Part shown: positions 17,841-26,484 of the stretch, in pieces | Layout of the letters: every line of letters begins with the position of its first letter | Numbering within the stretch: position 1 is the first letter of the stretch | Assembly: GCF_022678485.1 (NCBI RefSeq) | Contig: NZ_JALBYP010000039.1 | Location: 62,001 to 126,000 of the forward strand | Source of the DNA: Aliiroseovarius sediminis | Lineage (GTDB): Bacteria > Pseudomonadota > Alphaproteobacteria > Rhodobacterales > Rhodobacteraceae | Direction of reading: 5' to 3' | DNA length: 64,000 bases | Program-made: the position numbers and the translations under genes | Notes under the pieces: generated by a model | Seen by the model: only the letters and a program-made list of their open reading frames with translations | Told to the model about the DNA's origin: nothing | Database searches by the model: none

Positions 17841-18881
17841 ATGGAATACTATGTCGGTTTGGATGTGTCGCTGAAAGAGATTTCGATCTGCGTTGTAGAC
17901 AGGGATGGCAAGACTGTAGCGCGTGGCGTCTGTCCCGCTGATCCCGGGGGCGTCGCGGGTTGGTTTCGCAACCGCGAACTTACGCCCCGACGGATCGTGC
18001 ATGAAAGCGGAATGCTATCGATCTGGTTGCAGCGCGGCCTCGCAGGTCTCGGCCTGCCTGCGACCTGCATTGATGCCCGGAAGGCACACAAGAGCTTGTC
18101 GGCGCGGCTCAACAAGTCGGATGCCGCCGACGCTGAAGGTCTGGCACAGCTTGCGCGCACCGGTTGGTTCACACCGGTTCACATCCGCAGCGAGGAGGCG
18201 GACCGGCTTCGCAGCTTGGTAGGCGCGCGGGAACGGTTGATCCGGTTGCGCAAGGACCTCGAAGGTCACATTCGTGGCGTCCTCAAAACCTTCGGCATCC
18301 GTATGATCGGCATTGGCCAGGGACGGCAGAGGCAAGCGTTCCGCGATCAGCTGGCAGCAGCGGGCGAGACCGACCAGGTTTTGCGGGTCATAGCTGATGC
18401 CTTCATCGCTACCCATGCCAAGTTGTGCCAAGTGGCGGACGACTTGGACAAGGTGGTGAGGAAAACGGCCAAGGTCCATCCAGTCGCGCGCCGCCTGATG
18501 ACAATCCCCGGTGTTGGTCCGGTCAACGCGCTCAGCTTCATAGCACTGGTTGATGATCCGGGTCGGTTCAACCGGACGTCGGATGTGGGCGCTTTTCTTG
18601 GGTTAACGCCAAAGCGACATCAGTCCGGCGAAATGGATTGGTCGGGGCGCGTTTCGAAATGCGGTGACGGTGCGATGCGCGGGCTACTGTTCGAGGCGGC
18701 GTCATCCGTGATCCATCAGGTGAAACGTTTCTCGCGGCTGAAAAGCTGGGCTGTACGACTGGCGGGACGGCGTGGCTTCCGCAAGGCGGCCGTCGCGACG
18801 GCTCGCAAAATCGCAGTGCTTATGCTGACGCTCTGGAAAAATGGAACTGACTATCAATGGACAAAGGAGGCCACCGCCTGA
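17841..18881 (+). CDS. IS110/IS1111-family transposase (DEDD recombinase)
   Basis: A 346-residue transposase. The RuvC-like N-terminal domain is visible: YVGLDVSLKEISICVVD (first D), IVHESGMLSIWL (E) and LNKSDAADAEGLAQLA (D-x-x-D). The C-terminal transposase_20 domain has LMTIPGVGPVNALSFIAL, LGLTPKRHQSG and the serine-region GDGAMRGLLFEAASSV. GAGGAG precedes the ATG. Intact, so probably active. It uses an RNA-guided site choice if it behaves like studied IS110 members. Confidence 0.92.
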   Translation: MEYYVGLDVSLKEISICVVDRDGKTVARGVCPADPGGVAGWFRNRELTPRRIVHESGMLSIWLQRGLAGLGLPATCIDARKAHKSLSARLNKSDAADAEGLAQLARTGWFTPVHIRSEEADRLRSLVGARERLIRLRKDLEGHIRGVLKTFGIRMIGIGQGRQRQAFRDQLAAAGETDQVLRVIADAFIATHAKLCQVADDLDKVVRKTAKVHPVARRLMTIPGVGPVNALSFIALVDDPGRFNRTSDVGAFLGLTPKRHQSGEMDWSGRVSKCGDGAMRGLLFEAASSVIHQVKRFSRLKSWAVRLAGRRGFRKAAVATARKIAVLMLTLWKNGTDYQWTKEATA

Positions 18882-19087
18882 TCTGAGTTCTCGCGTCTGA
18901 CGCGGGGAGCGCAGTCCCGACGGGACGGAGGTTGATCGATCTCGCTGTAGAGCATGGGATGGCCAGAGCCACACCCCGCACAAGACATTGGAGACGATCC
19001 GCCGCCGAAAACCATCATGAGGCGCTCAATGCGACCTCGGAGAGAACCATGACCCCGGACGGACATCAACTTCCCACGCTTGACAAG
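18882..19087 (+). ncRNA. Candidate bridge-RNA region (right end of IS1111-type element)
   Basis: A noncoding stretch of about 206 bases between the transposase stop and the right subterminal repeat. In IS1111-group elements the structured guide (bridge) RNA is encoded in the long right end, so this is where it would be. The region has local GC-rich inverted words (for example CGACGGGACGGAGG near 18916) but I cannot fold it here. It is a position-based prediction only. Confidence 0.35.
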
Positions 19088-19695
19088 GCCGCAATCAGAG
19101 AACGCTCTACAGCCGGTGGAAGCGTTGGAGCGAAAAGGGCATCTTCGCGCGGATGATGGCCGGGCTGGCGGCGGAACACGGCGAGAAAACGACCGTGATG
19201 ATCGACGCAACATACCTCAAAGCCCATCGAACGGCGACCAGCATGGCCGCCAAAAAGGGGGGCGTGGTCGCCTGATCGGTCGAACCAAAGGCGGTATGAA
19301 CACCAAGCTGCACGCCATCTGCGACAGTCAGGGGCGACCGATCGACCTGTTCGTCACCGCTGGACAGGTCAGCGATTATATCGGCGCTCGGGCCTTGCTG
19401 AGTGGCCTGCCAAACGTCAAATGGCTACTCGGGGATCGTGGCTATGACGCTGACTGGTTCAGAGAAGCGTTGCAGGACAAGGGGATACGTGCCTGCATCC
19501 CAGGCCGGAAGAAACGCAAGACGCCGATCAAATACGATAAGCGGAGATACAAGCGGCGTAACCGCATCGAGATCATGTTCGGCAGGCTCAAGGACTGGAG
19601 GCGCGTCGCGACCCGCTATGACCGATGCCCCAAGGTGTTCCTCTCAGCCATCGCCCTCGCGGCTCTCGTCATCTATTGGTTATGAATCCTGACCC

Positions 19696-20861
19696 TAGTC
19701 ACCTGGAACTGTAATTCGTATCATTGGGTCGCGCAGTTTTGGGAGGTGATGCGGTGGCAGGTCGAGTGGCAGACGAAGTGGTTTTGAGTGGTGAGGAGCG
19801 CGCCTTTCTCGAAGCGCAGGTTCGACGGCACAAGGCGGCGCGGTCGCTGTCGGACCGGTGCCGTATGATCCTGCTCTGTGCGGAAGGCTTGCAAAGCAAG
19901 GAAGTCGGCGCGCGGCTCGGGGTGCATGAACATACCGTCGGCAAATGGCGCAGGCGGTTCGTGAGGGACCGGATCGAGGGGCTCACCGACGAGTACCGCC
20001 CCGGGCGCCCGCGCACTGTGTCTGACACACAGGTGGCTGAGGTGATCGAGCGGACGCTGAACACCACCCCGAAGGATGCCACCCATTGGTCGATCCGCTC
20101 GATGGCGGCGGCGACAGGCTTGTCGCACACCACGATCCGGCGGATCTGGCGTGCCTTCGGGCTGCAGCCGCACCGGAGCGAGACGTTCAAGCTGTCGACC
20201 GATCCGCTGTTCGTCGACAAGGTGCAGGATATCGTCGGCCTTTACATGTCGCCGCCGAGCCGGGCGATCGTGTTATGTGTGGATGAAAAATCGCAGATCC
20301 AGGCGTTGGACCGCGAACAACCGGTGTTGCCAATGGCGCCCGGCGTGGCCGAGCGCAGAACCCACACCTACATCCGCCATGGCACGACATCGCTGTTTGC
20401 CGCGCTCGACGTCGCCACCGGGGCGGTGATCGGCAAATGCTACAAGCGCCACCGGGCGACCGAGTTCCTGGACTTTCTCAAGCGGATCGATGCGGCCATG
20501 CCGAAAGGACCGGACGTGCATCTGGTGATGGACAACTATGCCACCCACAAGACACCGAAAATCAAGGCCTGGCTGGCGCGGCGGCCGCATTGGCACGTGC
20601 ATTTCACGCCGACATCAGCGTCATGGATCAACCAGGTGGAACGCTGGTTCGCCGAACTGACGCGCAAGCAACTGCAACGAGGCGTCCACCGCTCCACCGC
20701 CGAACTGGAGGCCGACATCGCCGCATTCATAAAGACACACAACGAGAACCCAAAACCCTACCGATGGGTCAAATCTGCCGACGAAATCCTGGCATCCGTC
20801 AAACGGTTCTGCCAGAGAACCCAGCAAAACCTATGTGGCGAACTTTAGATTCAGGTGACTA
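19696..20861 (+). mobile_element. IS630-family element
   Basis: The inner ends read GTCACCTG (from 19698) and GTCACCTG (inward from 20859), flanked by the target dinucleotide TA at 19696-19697 and 20860-20861. TA target choice and the size of about 1.16 kb are typical of IS630. It abuts the right end of the IS5-family element and lies at the start of the Abi-like gene. Confidence 0.85.
19754..20848 (+). CDS. IS630-family transposase
   Basis: About 364 residues from a GTG start (19754) preceded by GGAGGT; a TTG at 19724 is an alternative. An N-terminal HTH ([20 protein letters not shown]) and a second HTH ([17 protein letters not shown]) precede the DDE core: [25 protein letters not shown] and [17 protein letters not shown]. 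All catalytic residues are present, so it is probably functional. Confidence 0.92.
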   Translation: MAGRVADEVVLSGEERAFLEAQVRRHKAARSLSDRCRMILLCAEGLQSKEVGARLGVHEHTVGKWRRRFVRDRIEGLTDEYRPGRPRTVSDTQVAEVIERTLNTTPKDATHWSIRSMAAATGLSHTTIRRIWRAFGLQPHRSETFKLSTDPLFVDKVQDIVGLYMSPPSRAIVLCVDEKSQIQALDREQPVLPMAPGVAERRTHTYIRHGTTSLFAALDVATGAVIGKCYKRHRATEFLDFLKRIDAAMPKGPDVHLVMDNYATHKTPKIKAWLARRPHWHVHFTPTSASWINQVERWFAELTRKQLQRGVHRSTAELEADIAAFIKTHNENPKPYRWVKSADEILASVKRFCQRTQQNLCGEL

Positions 20862-21466
20862 GGTTTGCGACCTATCTGCGCGAAACCGGCAATGATAGGA
20901 CGCGAGCTCTCCACCTATACCACTGGAATCTTCAAGTATCAGCCGCGTTCATGGTTCCACTCCATGTTTTGGAAGTTGCGCTGCGAAACGCGATCGTGGA
21001 AGCAATCGAAGCTGTCCATGGAGGAACATGGCCTTGGACACAAGGCTTCATCCGTTCGTTACCGAACCCGCGCGGTCCGGCATACAGCCCCAAACGAGAC
21101 CTCGAAGGTTGCGCAGCACAGCAACCCACTGCCGGAAAGGTCGTCGCCGAACTGAAGTTCGTGTTTTGGGAGAAGATGCTGACAAACAGGCACCAAGGCA
21201 GACTGTGGGACGATCATTTCTACGCAGTGTTTCCGGACGCGCCTCGTGGTGTCGCTGCCAGCCAGCGCCGATCTGAATTAAGGTCTGACATTGAAGCCGT
21301 GAGGAGGCTCCGCAACAGAATCGCACACCATGAGCCTGTTTTTCCGCGCGCCCTTCAGGATGATTTTGATCGGATCATCCGCTGCATAAGATGGCGCAAC
21401 GAAACGACCAGCAACTGGGTGCTGGAAATCGAGACGGTGCGCGCACTACTCGCAGTGCGCCCCTAA
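20855..21466 (+). CDS. Abi-like protein with HEPN-type motif, 5' end replaced by IS630
   Basis: A 203-residue product reading RFATYLRETGNDRTRALHLY, HVLEVALRNAIVEAIEAVHG and VRRLRNRIAHHEPVF. The R-x4-H arrangement in RNRIAHHE is the HEPN RNase signature found in Abi_2/AbiD-F-type abortive-infection proteins. Normally some N-terminal residues precede RFATYL. Here the IS630 end supplies the upstream bases, and a GTG within the IS terminus could serve as a new start. It overlaps the convergent DUF6927 gene by four bases. Function after this truncation is uncertain. Confidence 0.65.
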   Translation: MTRFATYLRETGNDRTRALHLYHWNLQVSAAFMVPLHVLEVALRNAIVEAIEAVHGGTWPWTQGFIRSLPNPRGPAYSPKRDLEGCAAQQPTAGKVVAELKFVFWEKMLTNRHQGRLWDDHFYAVFPDAPRGVAASQRRSELRSDIEAVRRLRNRIAHHEPVFPRALQDDFDRIIRCIRWRNETTSNWVLEIETVRALLAVRP

Positions 21467-22119
21467 GCGTCCCGCCCCGCGAGATACTCCGCCAGCACAG
21501 GACTGGCCGCGCCCTTTGCGGAGCTGAGCAGCTCTGAGCCCGCAAGCGAGGCCTTCGACAGGCGTACGAGCCCACCGGTTTCCTCGATGCGGTAGCAGCG
21601 GCGTTTTTGCCGCCCCCGCTTGTAGTACGTCGCGGTGACAATCTGGCAGGTGCTGCCATCGGTGAGCGTCACAGGGGCCGCGAGCCTGATCTTGTCGCCT
21701 TCCTCGTAGTCCGGGATCGACGCCCAATCCCGGCAGCGCTGACGCCAGTCCTGGGCGTAGCTGCCTTCGTCTTTCAGGTCGGAGAGGCGCTCGATCAACC
21801 CAAGGGGGGCACGCGACTCGTTCGGGCCAGCGCTTTCCTCCATATCCTTGTAGCCCCAGCAGCCGTCATCGTATCGGGTGAGGAAGACAGCCCCGAACGT
21901 GATCGAGCCATCCGCATCGGTCAAATAGGTCGTGTCCTCGACCGGCGAGCCATCGATACTTGTGACCTTTGCCGCCGCGTACCAAGTCGAACCCACCTTG
22001 CAGGCTTTGACCAGTTCCGTCTTGCGCCTGTCGCCCTCGAAGGTGCACAGCCGAGCAATCTCCGCTTTCTCATCCGCGTAGGTCTGGACGCGGCCGTCGG
22101 TGTAGAAGAGCCATCCCAT
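21463..22119 (-). CDS. DUF6927 domain protein
   Basis: A 218-residue protein starting MGWLFYTDGRVQTYADEKAE, the usual start of DUF6927 proteins found on alphaproteobacterial plasmids and integrative elements. No transmembrane or catalytic motif stands out. The C-terminal third (about 150-190) is rich in beta-type sequence (CQIVTATYYKRGRQKRRCYR). Its ATG overlaps the stop of the upstream gene (TAATG), so the two are coupled. Function unknown. Confidence 0.75.
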   Translation of the reverse strand: MGWLFYTDGRVQTYADEKAEIARLCTFEGDRRKTELVKACKVGSTWYAAAKVTSIDGSPVEDTTYLTDADGSITFGAVFLTRYDDGCWGYKDMEESAGPNESRAPLGLIERLSDLKDEGSYAQDWRQRCRDWASIPDYEEGDKIRLAAPVTLTDGSTCQIVTATYYKRGRQKRRCYRIEETGGLVRLSKASLAGSELLSSAKGAASPVLAEYLAGRDA

Positions 22120-22712
22120 TACGCCACCCTCCGGTCATCGAGTTCCATCAGCGCATCGAGCGGCACGCGGTAGGGCTGCATGGCGTCGAAATCCTCGCAA
22201 TTGCCGCAGTTCTGCACGATCGCGAAGGTGTCGCAGGCATCCTTGAGGATGACCCGGAAGGTGCCGCCGAGGCCCGAGGGCACCTCGTAGGTCCCGCCGA
22301 TGAGATAGTCCGAGGCCCGGCGCACGAAGACGCGGATGCTGTGGCCATCGGTGGCGAGCCGGATGGCCCCTCGCCCCCGGTCGATGAGCACCTGCACGTC
22401 ATCCAGGATGTCGGTGTAGAACTGGCCGGTCAGATCGCGAAACGCCATGCGGCGCTGCGGCATCCAGTCGGTATCCCGAAACGGGTTCATGCCGTCGGCG
22501 AAGGCAAAGGAGGGATCGGCCTGCTCGGTGGTGACGATACGGGTGGTCGTGCCATCGATGCCGTTCGAGCGCAGATGCACACCATTGCCGACGATGAGGA
22601 TCAGGGCGGGCCTGTCCATGGGCCCGTTCCAGTTGGGCAGGAAGGTTTTGCAGGCGCGCGCATGGGCGATCTGTGCCGCAACAGCGGACGCAGAGAACTT
22701 GAGAATAGCCAT
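22119..22712 (-). CDS. Conserved backbone protein, unknown function
   Basis: A 197-residue protein from MAILKFSASAVAAQIAHARA; the further upstream frame to 22778 has no ribosome site. It has short blocks such as LILIVGNGVHLRSNG and GTFRVILKDACDTFAIV. The CGNCE segment near the C-terminus could bind metal. It is coupled to the DUF6927 gene and lies downstream of the ParB-like gene. I do not recognise the family. The company it keeps suggests a maintenance or accessory role on the mobile backbone. Confidence 0.6.
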   Translation of the reverse strand: MAILKFSASAVAAQIAHARACKTFLPNWNGPMDRPALILIVGNGVHLRSNGIDGTTTRIVTTEQADPSFAFADGMNPFRDTDWMPQRRMAFRDLTGQFYTDILDDVQVLIDRGRGAIRLATDGHSIRVFVRRASDYLIGGTYEVPSGLGGTFRVILKDACDTFAIVQNCGNCEDFDAMQPYRVPLDALMELDDRRVA

Positions 22713-22784
22713 GAGGATGTCTTTCGGTTGGGTGTGGGAGGGTCGACCCGCGCGGGGAATGCCTCGCGCGGGTCGCATGATGGC

Positions 22785-24767
22785 TCAGGCCGCTTGCGCG
22801 ACCTCGCTGTCAGGCTCCGGGGTTTCCGCAGCGGGCTCCGCCTCATCAAAGGCGATACCGGCGGTCTGCATCATCGGCGGGCACCAGGCGGCCACGGCAG
22901 CGCGCTGCGCGTCCGTGAGCGTGGCGAAAGGCTCGGCGAAGAGCTTGTCGCAAAAGGCGACGATCTCCTTCTTGCTCGACGAGGCCAGCGTCACCGCCTC
23001 CTGGGCCAGGCCCAAATCCTCGCCGAGGATCTTCAGGAGCCAGGCCTTCTTGAAGCGGTTGAAGAGCGCCGCATTCGGCGTCCAATGCGCCCGGATGTCG
23101 GGCATGATCTCGATCTCGAAGTCATGCATCAGGCTGTCGCGCTGGCGGTCCCGTGCGAAGCAGGACTGCGTCGTGCTGGCGGTCGCATAGGCGACGAGCT
23201 TGGCCTTCTCCCCTGCCTCCAGCGCGCGAAACGCCGCGAACTGATCGGCGGGCGCGCGGGCGTCATCGAGCCACGAGAGATCAAGCGCATCATGCGCCGC
23301 CGCCACCTGCTCGAGCGAGGTCTCGTCGATCTCGTCCATCTTGGCATGGCTGCGGTATTCCTTGCGGGCATCGATCTTGATCGCCTGCGTGACACTCATG
23401 CCGCTGGCCAGAACATCACTGACCAGCTTGAAGAGCGTCAGATCGAGCGTGGCCTCCGGATGCAGCGCCATCGCGGCGCCGAGGGCCATGGCCCGCTCGG
23501 TCTTGAGGTCCTCGGCCAGCGAGGCCGGGTAGGTGAATTCGCCGGCGTCTGGGGCCTCCTCCCCGGTCGGGCTAGCCGAGGAGCCGCGCGCGCCCTCCTC
23601 TTTGACGGTGTCTTCCGGGCGGACGAGGCCCACATGGAGGGTCACCTGCCCGCCCGACCAAGACGCGATCACCCCGGACCGCGCAAAGTCCTCGGCGCTG
23701 TAGGCCTCCTGCAGATCGCGGGCTTCCTCTTCCAAGGCATCCACGCGCTCGTAAAGGGCATTGTAGGCACCGTCCTCGAGCCCCTCATCCTCCATCTCGA
23801 GCTGCAGTTTCTCTAGCTCGGCGGTGATCTCATCGATGCGCTTCTGGGCAGCCTCATCCGGCTCGATCGGGCCGGGATAGACGCGGCCGTAGTCGGCCAT
23901 GGTCGCGTAATCATAGCGCACCATCGCATCGGCCCAGGCAAAGCCCAGCCTCATACGGGCCTCTTCGGCAGCGGCACCGAGCTTCTCAAGCAGGATGGTC
24001 TCGACCAGAGCCGCATCCTCAAGCACGGAATGCTCATCCAGCAGATCGGCTGCGACGGCACCGCCACGCGCCTCGTAGTCCGCGCGCACGAAAGCCCCGA
24101 TATCGTCGCTGACCTGCACGCCGCGGGATTTGAGGGCCTGTCGAACGGTATAGGCCTGCAGATAACCGCCGTCCTTCGTGAGCGCCTCGAAGACCTCGCG
24201 CTGCGCCTCCTGGCTTGGATGCTCAGCAAAGGCCTTCATCGTGTCGAGCGTGATCACCTTGCCCCGAGCCGCGGCGCGGATGTCGGGGTGGATCAGGCCA
24301 TAACGCAACCGGCCTTTCACGGCCGCCACCGTGGTGCCGAAGGTCTTTGCGATCGTCTCGGGCGTTTGGCCATCGACCTCCATCATCCGAGCGAAAGCCT
24401 CGAACTCGTCAATGGCGTTCATCGGCGCCTGGGTGACGTTCTCGGCGAGCGACAGCGCCGTGGTGACGTCGCAGTCTTCTGGCACAAGGCGGCAGTCCAC
24501 CTTGGTCTTCGCCGTGAAGCCCTTGATGGCCTTGTCAGCGACCAGCTCCTTTAGCGCGGCATGCCGCCGGCCACCGGCCAGCACGGCGTATTTGCCGTCG
24601 ATCTTCTGGACGAGGAGTGGCTGGAGCAGGCCCAGCACAGCGATACTGGCTTTCAGATGCGCGATGTTCTCGGGGTCATAGGTTTCCGGCGCGTTGCTGC
24701 GCACGTTGGCTGGATGCGGGACCAGATCGCCGATGGCGACGGTGAGAGGGGCAAAGCTTACGGTCAT
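22785..24767 (-). CDS. ParB/Spo0J-domain protein, large plasmid type
   Basis: A 660-residue protein. The N-terminal ParB domain is clear: PHPANVRSNAPETYD, LLVQKIDGKYAVLAGGRRHA and SLAENVTQAPMNAIDE. A helix-turn-helix follows (TPETIAKTFGTTVAAVKGRL). A long C-terminal region (about 280-640) includes an acidic coiled-coil (ITAELEKLQLEMEDEGLEDG). GAAGGA precedes the ATG. This long form is common on Rhodobacterales plasmids and ICEs, without a neighbouring ParA, so it may be a CTP-dependent DNA-binding regulator or partition factor. No ParA is seen here. Confidence 0.85.
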   Translation of the reverse strand: MTVSFAPLTVAIGDLVPHPANVRSNAPETYDPENIAHLKASIAVLGLLQPLLVQKIDGKYAVLAGGRRHAALKELVADKAIKGFTAKTKVDCRLVPEDCDVTTALSLAENVTQAPMNAIDEFEAFARMMEVDGQTPETIAKTFGTTVAAVKGRLRYGLIHPDIRAAARGKVITLDTMKAFAEHPSQEAQREVFEALTKDGGYLQAYTVRQALKSRGVQVSDDIGAFVRADYEARGGAVAADLLDEHSVLEDAALVETILLEKLGAAAEEARMRLGFAWADAMVRYDYATMADYGRVYPGPIEPDEAAQKRIDEITAELEKLQLEMEDEGLEDGAYNALYERVDALEEEARDLQEAYSAEDFARSGVIASWSGGQVTLHVGLVRPEDTVKEEGARGSSASPTGEEAPDAGEFTYPASLAEDLKTERAMALGAAMALHPEATLDLTLFKLVSDVLASGMSVTQAIKIDARKEYRSHAKMDEIDETSLEQVAAAHDALDLSWLDDARAPADQFAAFRALEAGEKAKLVAYATASTTQSCFARDRQRDSLMHDFEIEIMPDIRAHWTPNAALFNRFKKAWLLKILGEDLGLAQEAVTLASSSKKEIVAFCDKLFAEPFATLTDAQRAAVAAWCPPMMQTAGIAFDEAEPAAETPEPDSEVAQAA

Positions 24768-24871
24768 GGGATATCCTTCCAGGTGGGTGAGATGCGGCCC
24801 GCGCGCTTGCGCGTGACCAATCCCCGGCTTCAGGGATCACCAAGACAAAAGGCCCACTTCCGTAATGGGGC

Positions 24872-25231
24872 GGGCCTCTGTCAAGGGTTTCGGGCAAGTC
24901 AAAAATCCCGGCGAAGATCTCATTCCTCACCAAGTTTAAGACACAAATTCAAAAGCTTACTTTTCCTTTTTCACTGCAACCGCACATCAGGACTGAGGGA
25001 CACCCCCTGCACGGGCTTCGCTCTTCCGTCCGTAGTCAGCCTCATAGCTGCCACTCTATGCCTGGTCCAAATCTGGTCCTGGGTGCCCATCTTTCCCGCG
25101 TATTCAGCATTTGCTGATAACTTGCGGGCCTTCGGCATCTCCAGGAACCTCGTCCCGGCAAGGGACCTCGACGTACCTGTCATGAGGCGCAGCTCAACCC
25201 TCCACTCTGAATTGTCCTTGAGGCTTCCCGC
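24872..25231 (-). ncRNA. Candidate bridge-RNA region (downstream end of second IS1111 element)
   Basis: About 360 noncoding bases between the transposase stop and the subterminal repeat on its 3' side. The same reasoning as for 18882-19087: IS1111-type elements encode the guide RNA downstream of the transposase. The region contains several short palindromic words (for example CAGCATTTGCTG near 25107). No fold was computed. Confidence 0.3.
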
Positions 25232-26263
25232 TCATGCAGTCGCGCCGGAGTTCTGCGTGTAGCGGAACGGCGTGCCGTCTATCCACATGCGGTGCAAGAC
25301 GACGCCAATGCGTCGAGCAAGTGCAATCATGGCCCTCTTCGCTCCACGCCTGTGCGCTACTTTAAGTGCCCAAGATTGCAGCCAGTTCGGGGCACCACGG
25401 TGCATCAGGATCATCGCTGCCTGATACAACGCGGTTCGAAGCCCGCGATCACCGGCTCGCGTGATTTGTCCAACGATGTCCATCTCTCCGGATTGCGTGC
25501 GCCTTGGCGTAAGCCCCGCCCACGGTCCGACATCCTTCGACCGCGCAAAGCGGGTCGGATCATCAATCGCAGATTTGACCGTCAGGGCGACGATCGGACC
25601 GACACCTGGCATCGTCATCATCAAACGGCAAACATCGTCGTGTTTTGCCAGACCCCCGATTTTGGCATCCAAGTCAGCCAACTCGGCGCGCAACTGGGAA
25701 CGCGCGCGCAGAAGAGCCTCAGTCGACGCGGACAGGATCTCATTCTGCTCAACCAGTTCCCTCACCCGGACCTCGTACCTAATCCGGGTGACATGCCCCA
25801 GCTTCATGCCAAAGTTTCGCAGAACACCCCGCATCGAAAGCTCAAGGTTGATGATGGCCTGCTGAACTGACTTGCGCGCCGTCAGCAACGCGCGGATTTC
25901 CTGGGAGGACACAGATTTGCGGTGCACGGGCCTGTACCATCCCATTTGAAGCAAGCGCGCAATGCCTTGGGCATCGCGCCTGTCGGTCTTGATCGGCATG
26001 GCTTTCAAGGCTGCCTTCACCAATCGTGTTTCCATCATGACCACGTCAAATCCGGCCTCTTCGATGCCCTTGCTCAGCCATTGGGACAGTGGTCCGGCTT
26101 CGAGACCGATCGCGTCGACCGCGTACGATAATGACGCCATCGCACGCACCAGCGCCTCCGGCTCGCTGGCTGCCTCCAACTCCTCAACAACCTTTCCCTG
26201 CGGCCCCAGCACACAAATCGCAGTGCTTGCCAGAGATACATCCAATCCGATAAATACATTCAT
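25232..26263 (-). CDS. IS110/IS1111-family transposase
   Basis: A 343-residue transposase, distinct from the one at 17841. Motifs: FIGLDVSLASTAICVLG (first D), DAIGLEAGPLSQWLSKG (E), IKTDRRDAQGIARLLQ (D-x-x-D), MMTMPGVGPIVALTVKS and AGLTPRRTQSGEMD. Its C-terminus has GDRGLRTALYQAAMIL. Intact and of normal length. Confidence 0.92.
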   Translation of the reverse strand: MNVFIGLDVSLASTAICVLGPQGKVVEELEAASEPEALVRAMASLSYAVDAIGLEAGPLSQWLSKGIEEAGFDVVMMETRLVKAALKAMPIKTDRRDAQGIARLLQMGWYRPVHRKSVSSQEIRALLTARKSVQQAIINLELSMRGVLRNFGMKLGHVTRIRYEVRVRELVEQNEILSASTEALLRARSQLRAELADLDAKIGGLAKHDDVCRLMMTMPGVGPIVALTVKSAIDDPTRFARSKDVGPWAGLTPRRTQSGEMDIVGQITRAGDRGLRTALYQAAMILMHRGAPNWLQSWALKVAHRRGAKRAMIALARRIGVVLHRMWIDGTPFRYTQNSGATA

Positions 26264-26431
26264 GTCGTTGCCCTTCTATTCTCAGGAATTGAGGCGCATG
26301 GAAACACACGACCTCGTAGACGCGCTGCAGGCGCATCAAGGGCAACGGCACTTCAGATCATGCTGACAAACAAGCGAAACGTGCTCGATTCGCCGAAAGC
26401 CCCATTACGGCATCTTTCCCTTTGAGGGGTC

Positions 26432-26441
26432 AGTGGGCCTT
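26432..26441 (-). terminator. Half of a split terminator hairpin
   Basis: AGTGGGCCTT here pairs perfectly with AAGGCCCACT at 24849-24858 on the far side of the IS1111 element. Before insertion these arms would have formed a 10-bp stem just beyond the DUF3768 gene, followed on the minus strand by a TTTTGTC tail. The insertion has separated them by about 1.57 kb. Confidence 0.6.
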
Positions 26442-26484
26442 CATCGCTTGAGGTGTCAGGTTTGGGGGTGCCCCCCCTGCCCTT

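Larger units (their letters stand above)
17754..19103 (+). mobile_element. IS110/IS1111-type element with subterminal inverted repeats
   Basis: Boundaries are set by the interrupted IS5 transposase (AAGAC on the left, GCTCTAC on the right), about 1350 bp. A perfect 10-bp subterminal inverted repeat lies just inside: TGATTGCGGC at 17760-17769 and GCCGCAATCA at 19088-19097. Such subterminal repeats, offset from the true ends, are the mark of the IS1111 subgroup. The transposase gene sits about 85 bases from the left end and leaves a 220-base right end. Confidence 0.8.
17578..19685 (+). pseudogene. IS5-family transposase, interrupted
   Basis: The first part (17578-17753) reads MSDLFWLTDAQMARLAPFFP, VDDRRVLSGIIF and RDAPAAYGPHKT. 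The second part (from about 19104) continues LYSRWKRWSEKGIF, MIDATYLKAHRT, KGGMNTKLHAICD, GDRGYDADWFREAL and RRNRIEIMFGRLKDWRR. Together they make a normal IS427-type DDE transposase. The insertion falls exactly between HKT and LYS, so only the inserted element prevents expression. Confidence 0.88.
17514..19695 (+). mobile_element. IS5-family (IS427-like) element, split by an IS1111-type element
   Basis: Terminal repeats GGGTCAGGATNCAT: GGGTCAGGATGCAT at 17514-17527 and GGGTCAGGATTCAT inward from 19695. The flanks are CTA on the left and TAG on the right, consistent with a short TA-containing duplication. Removing the inserted element (about 17754-19103) leaves about 830 bp, normal for the IS427 group. 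Confidence 0.85.
24859..26411 (-). mobile_element. IS110/IS1111-type element inserted in a terminator hairpin
   Basis: A perfect 12-bp inverted repeat, CCGTAATGGGGC at 24860-24871 and GCCCCATTACGG at 26399-26410, encloses the transposase gene. As in other IS1111 elements the repeats are subterminal, so exact ends may lie several bases outside. The flanks AAGGCCCACT (24849-24858) and AGTGGGCCTT (26432-26441) are the two arms of one hairpin that the element splits. Confidence 0.75.

Noticed and set aside
22341-23816. Long plus-strand open frame (491 codons) opposite the ParB-like gene
   Set aside because: It is antisense to a clear ParB-domain gene, is Arg/Gly/His-rich in the manner of high-GC shadow frames, and has no family motif.
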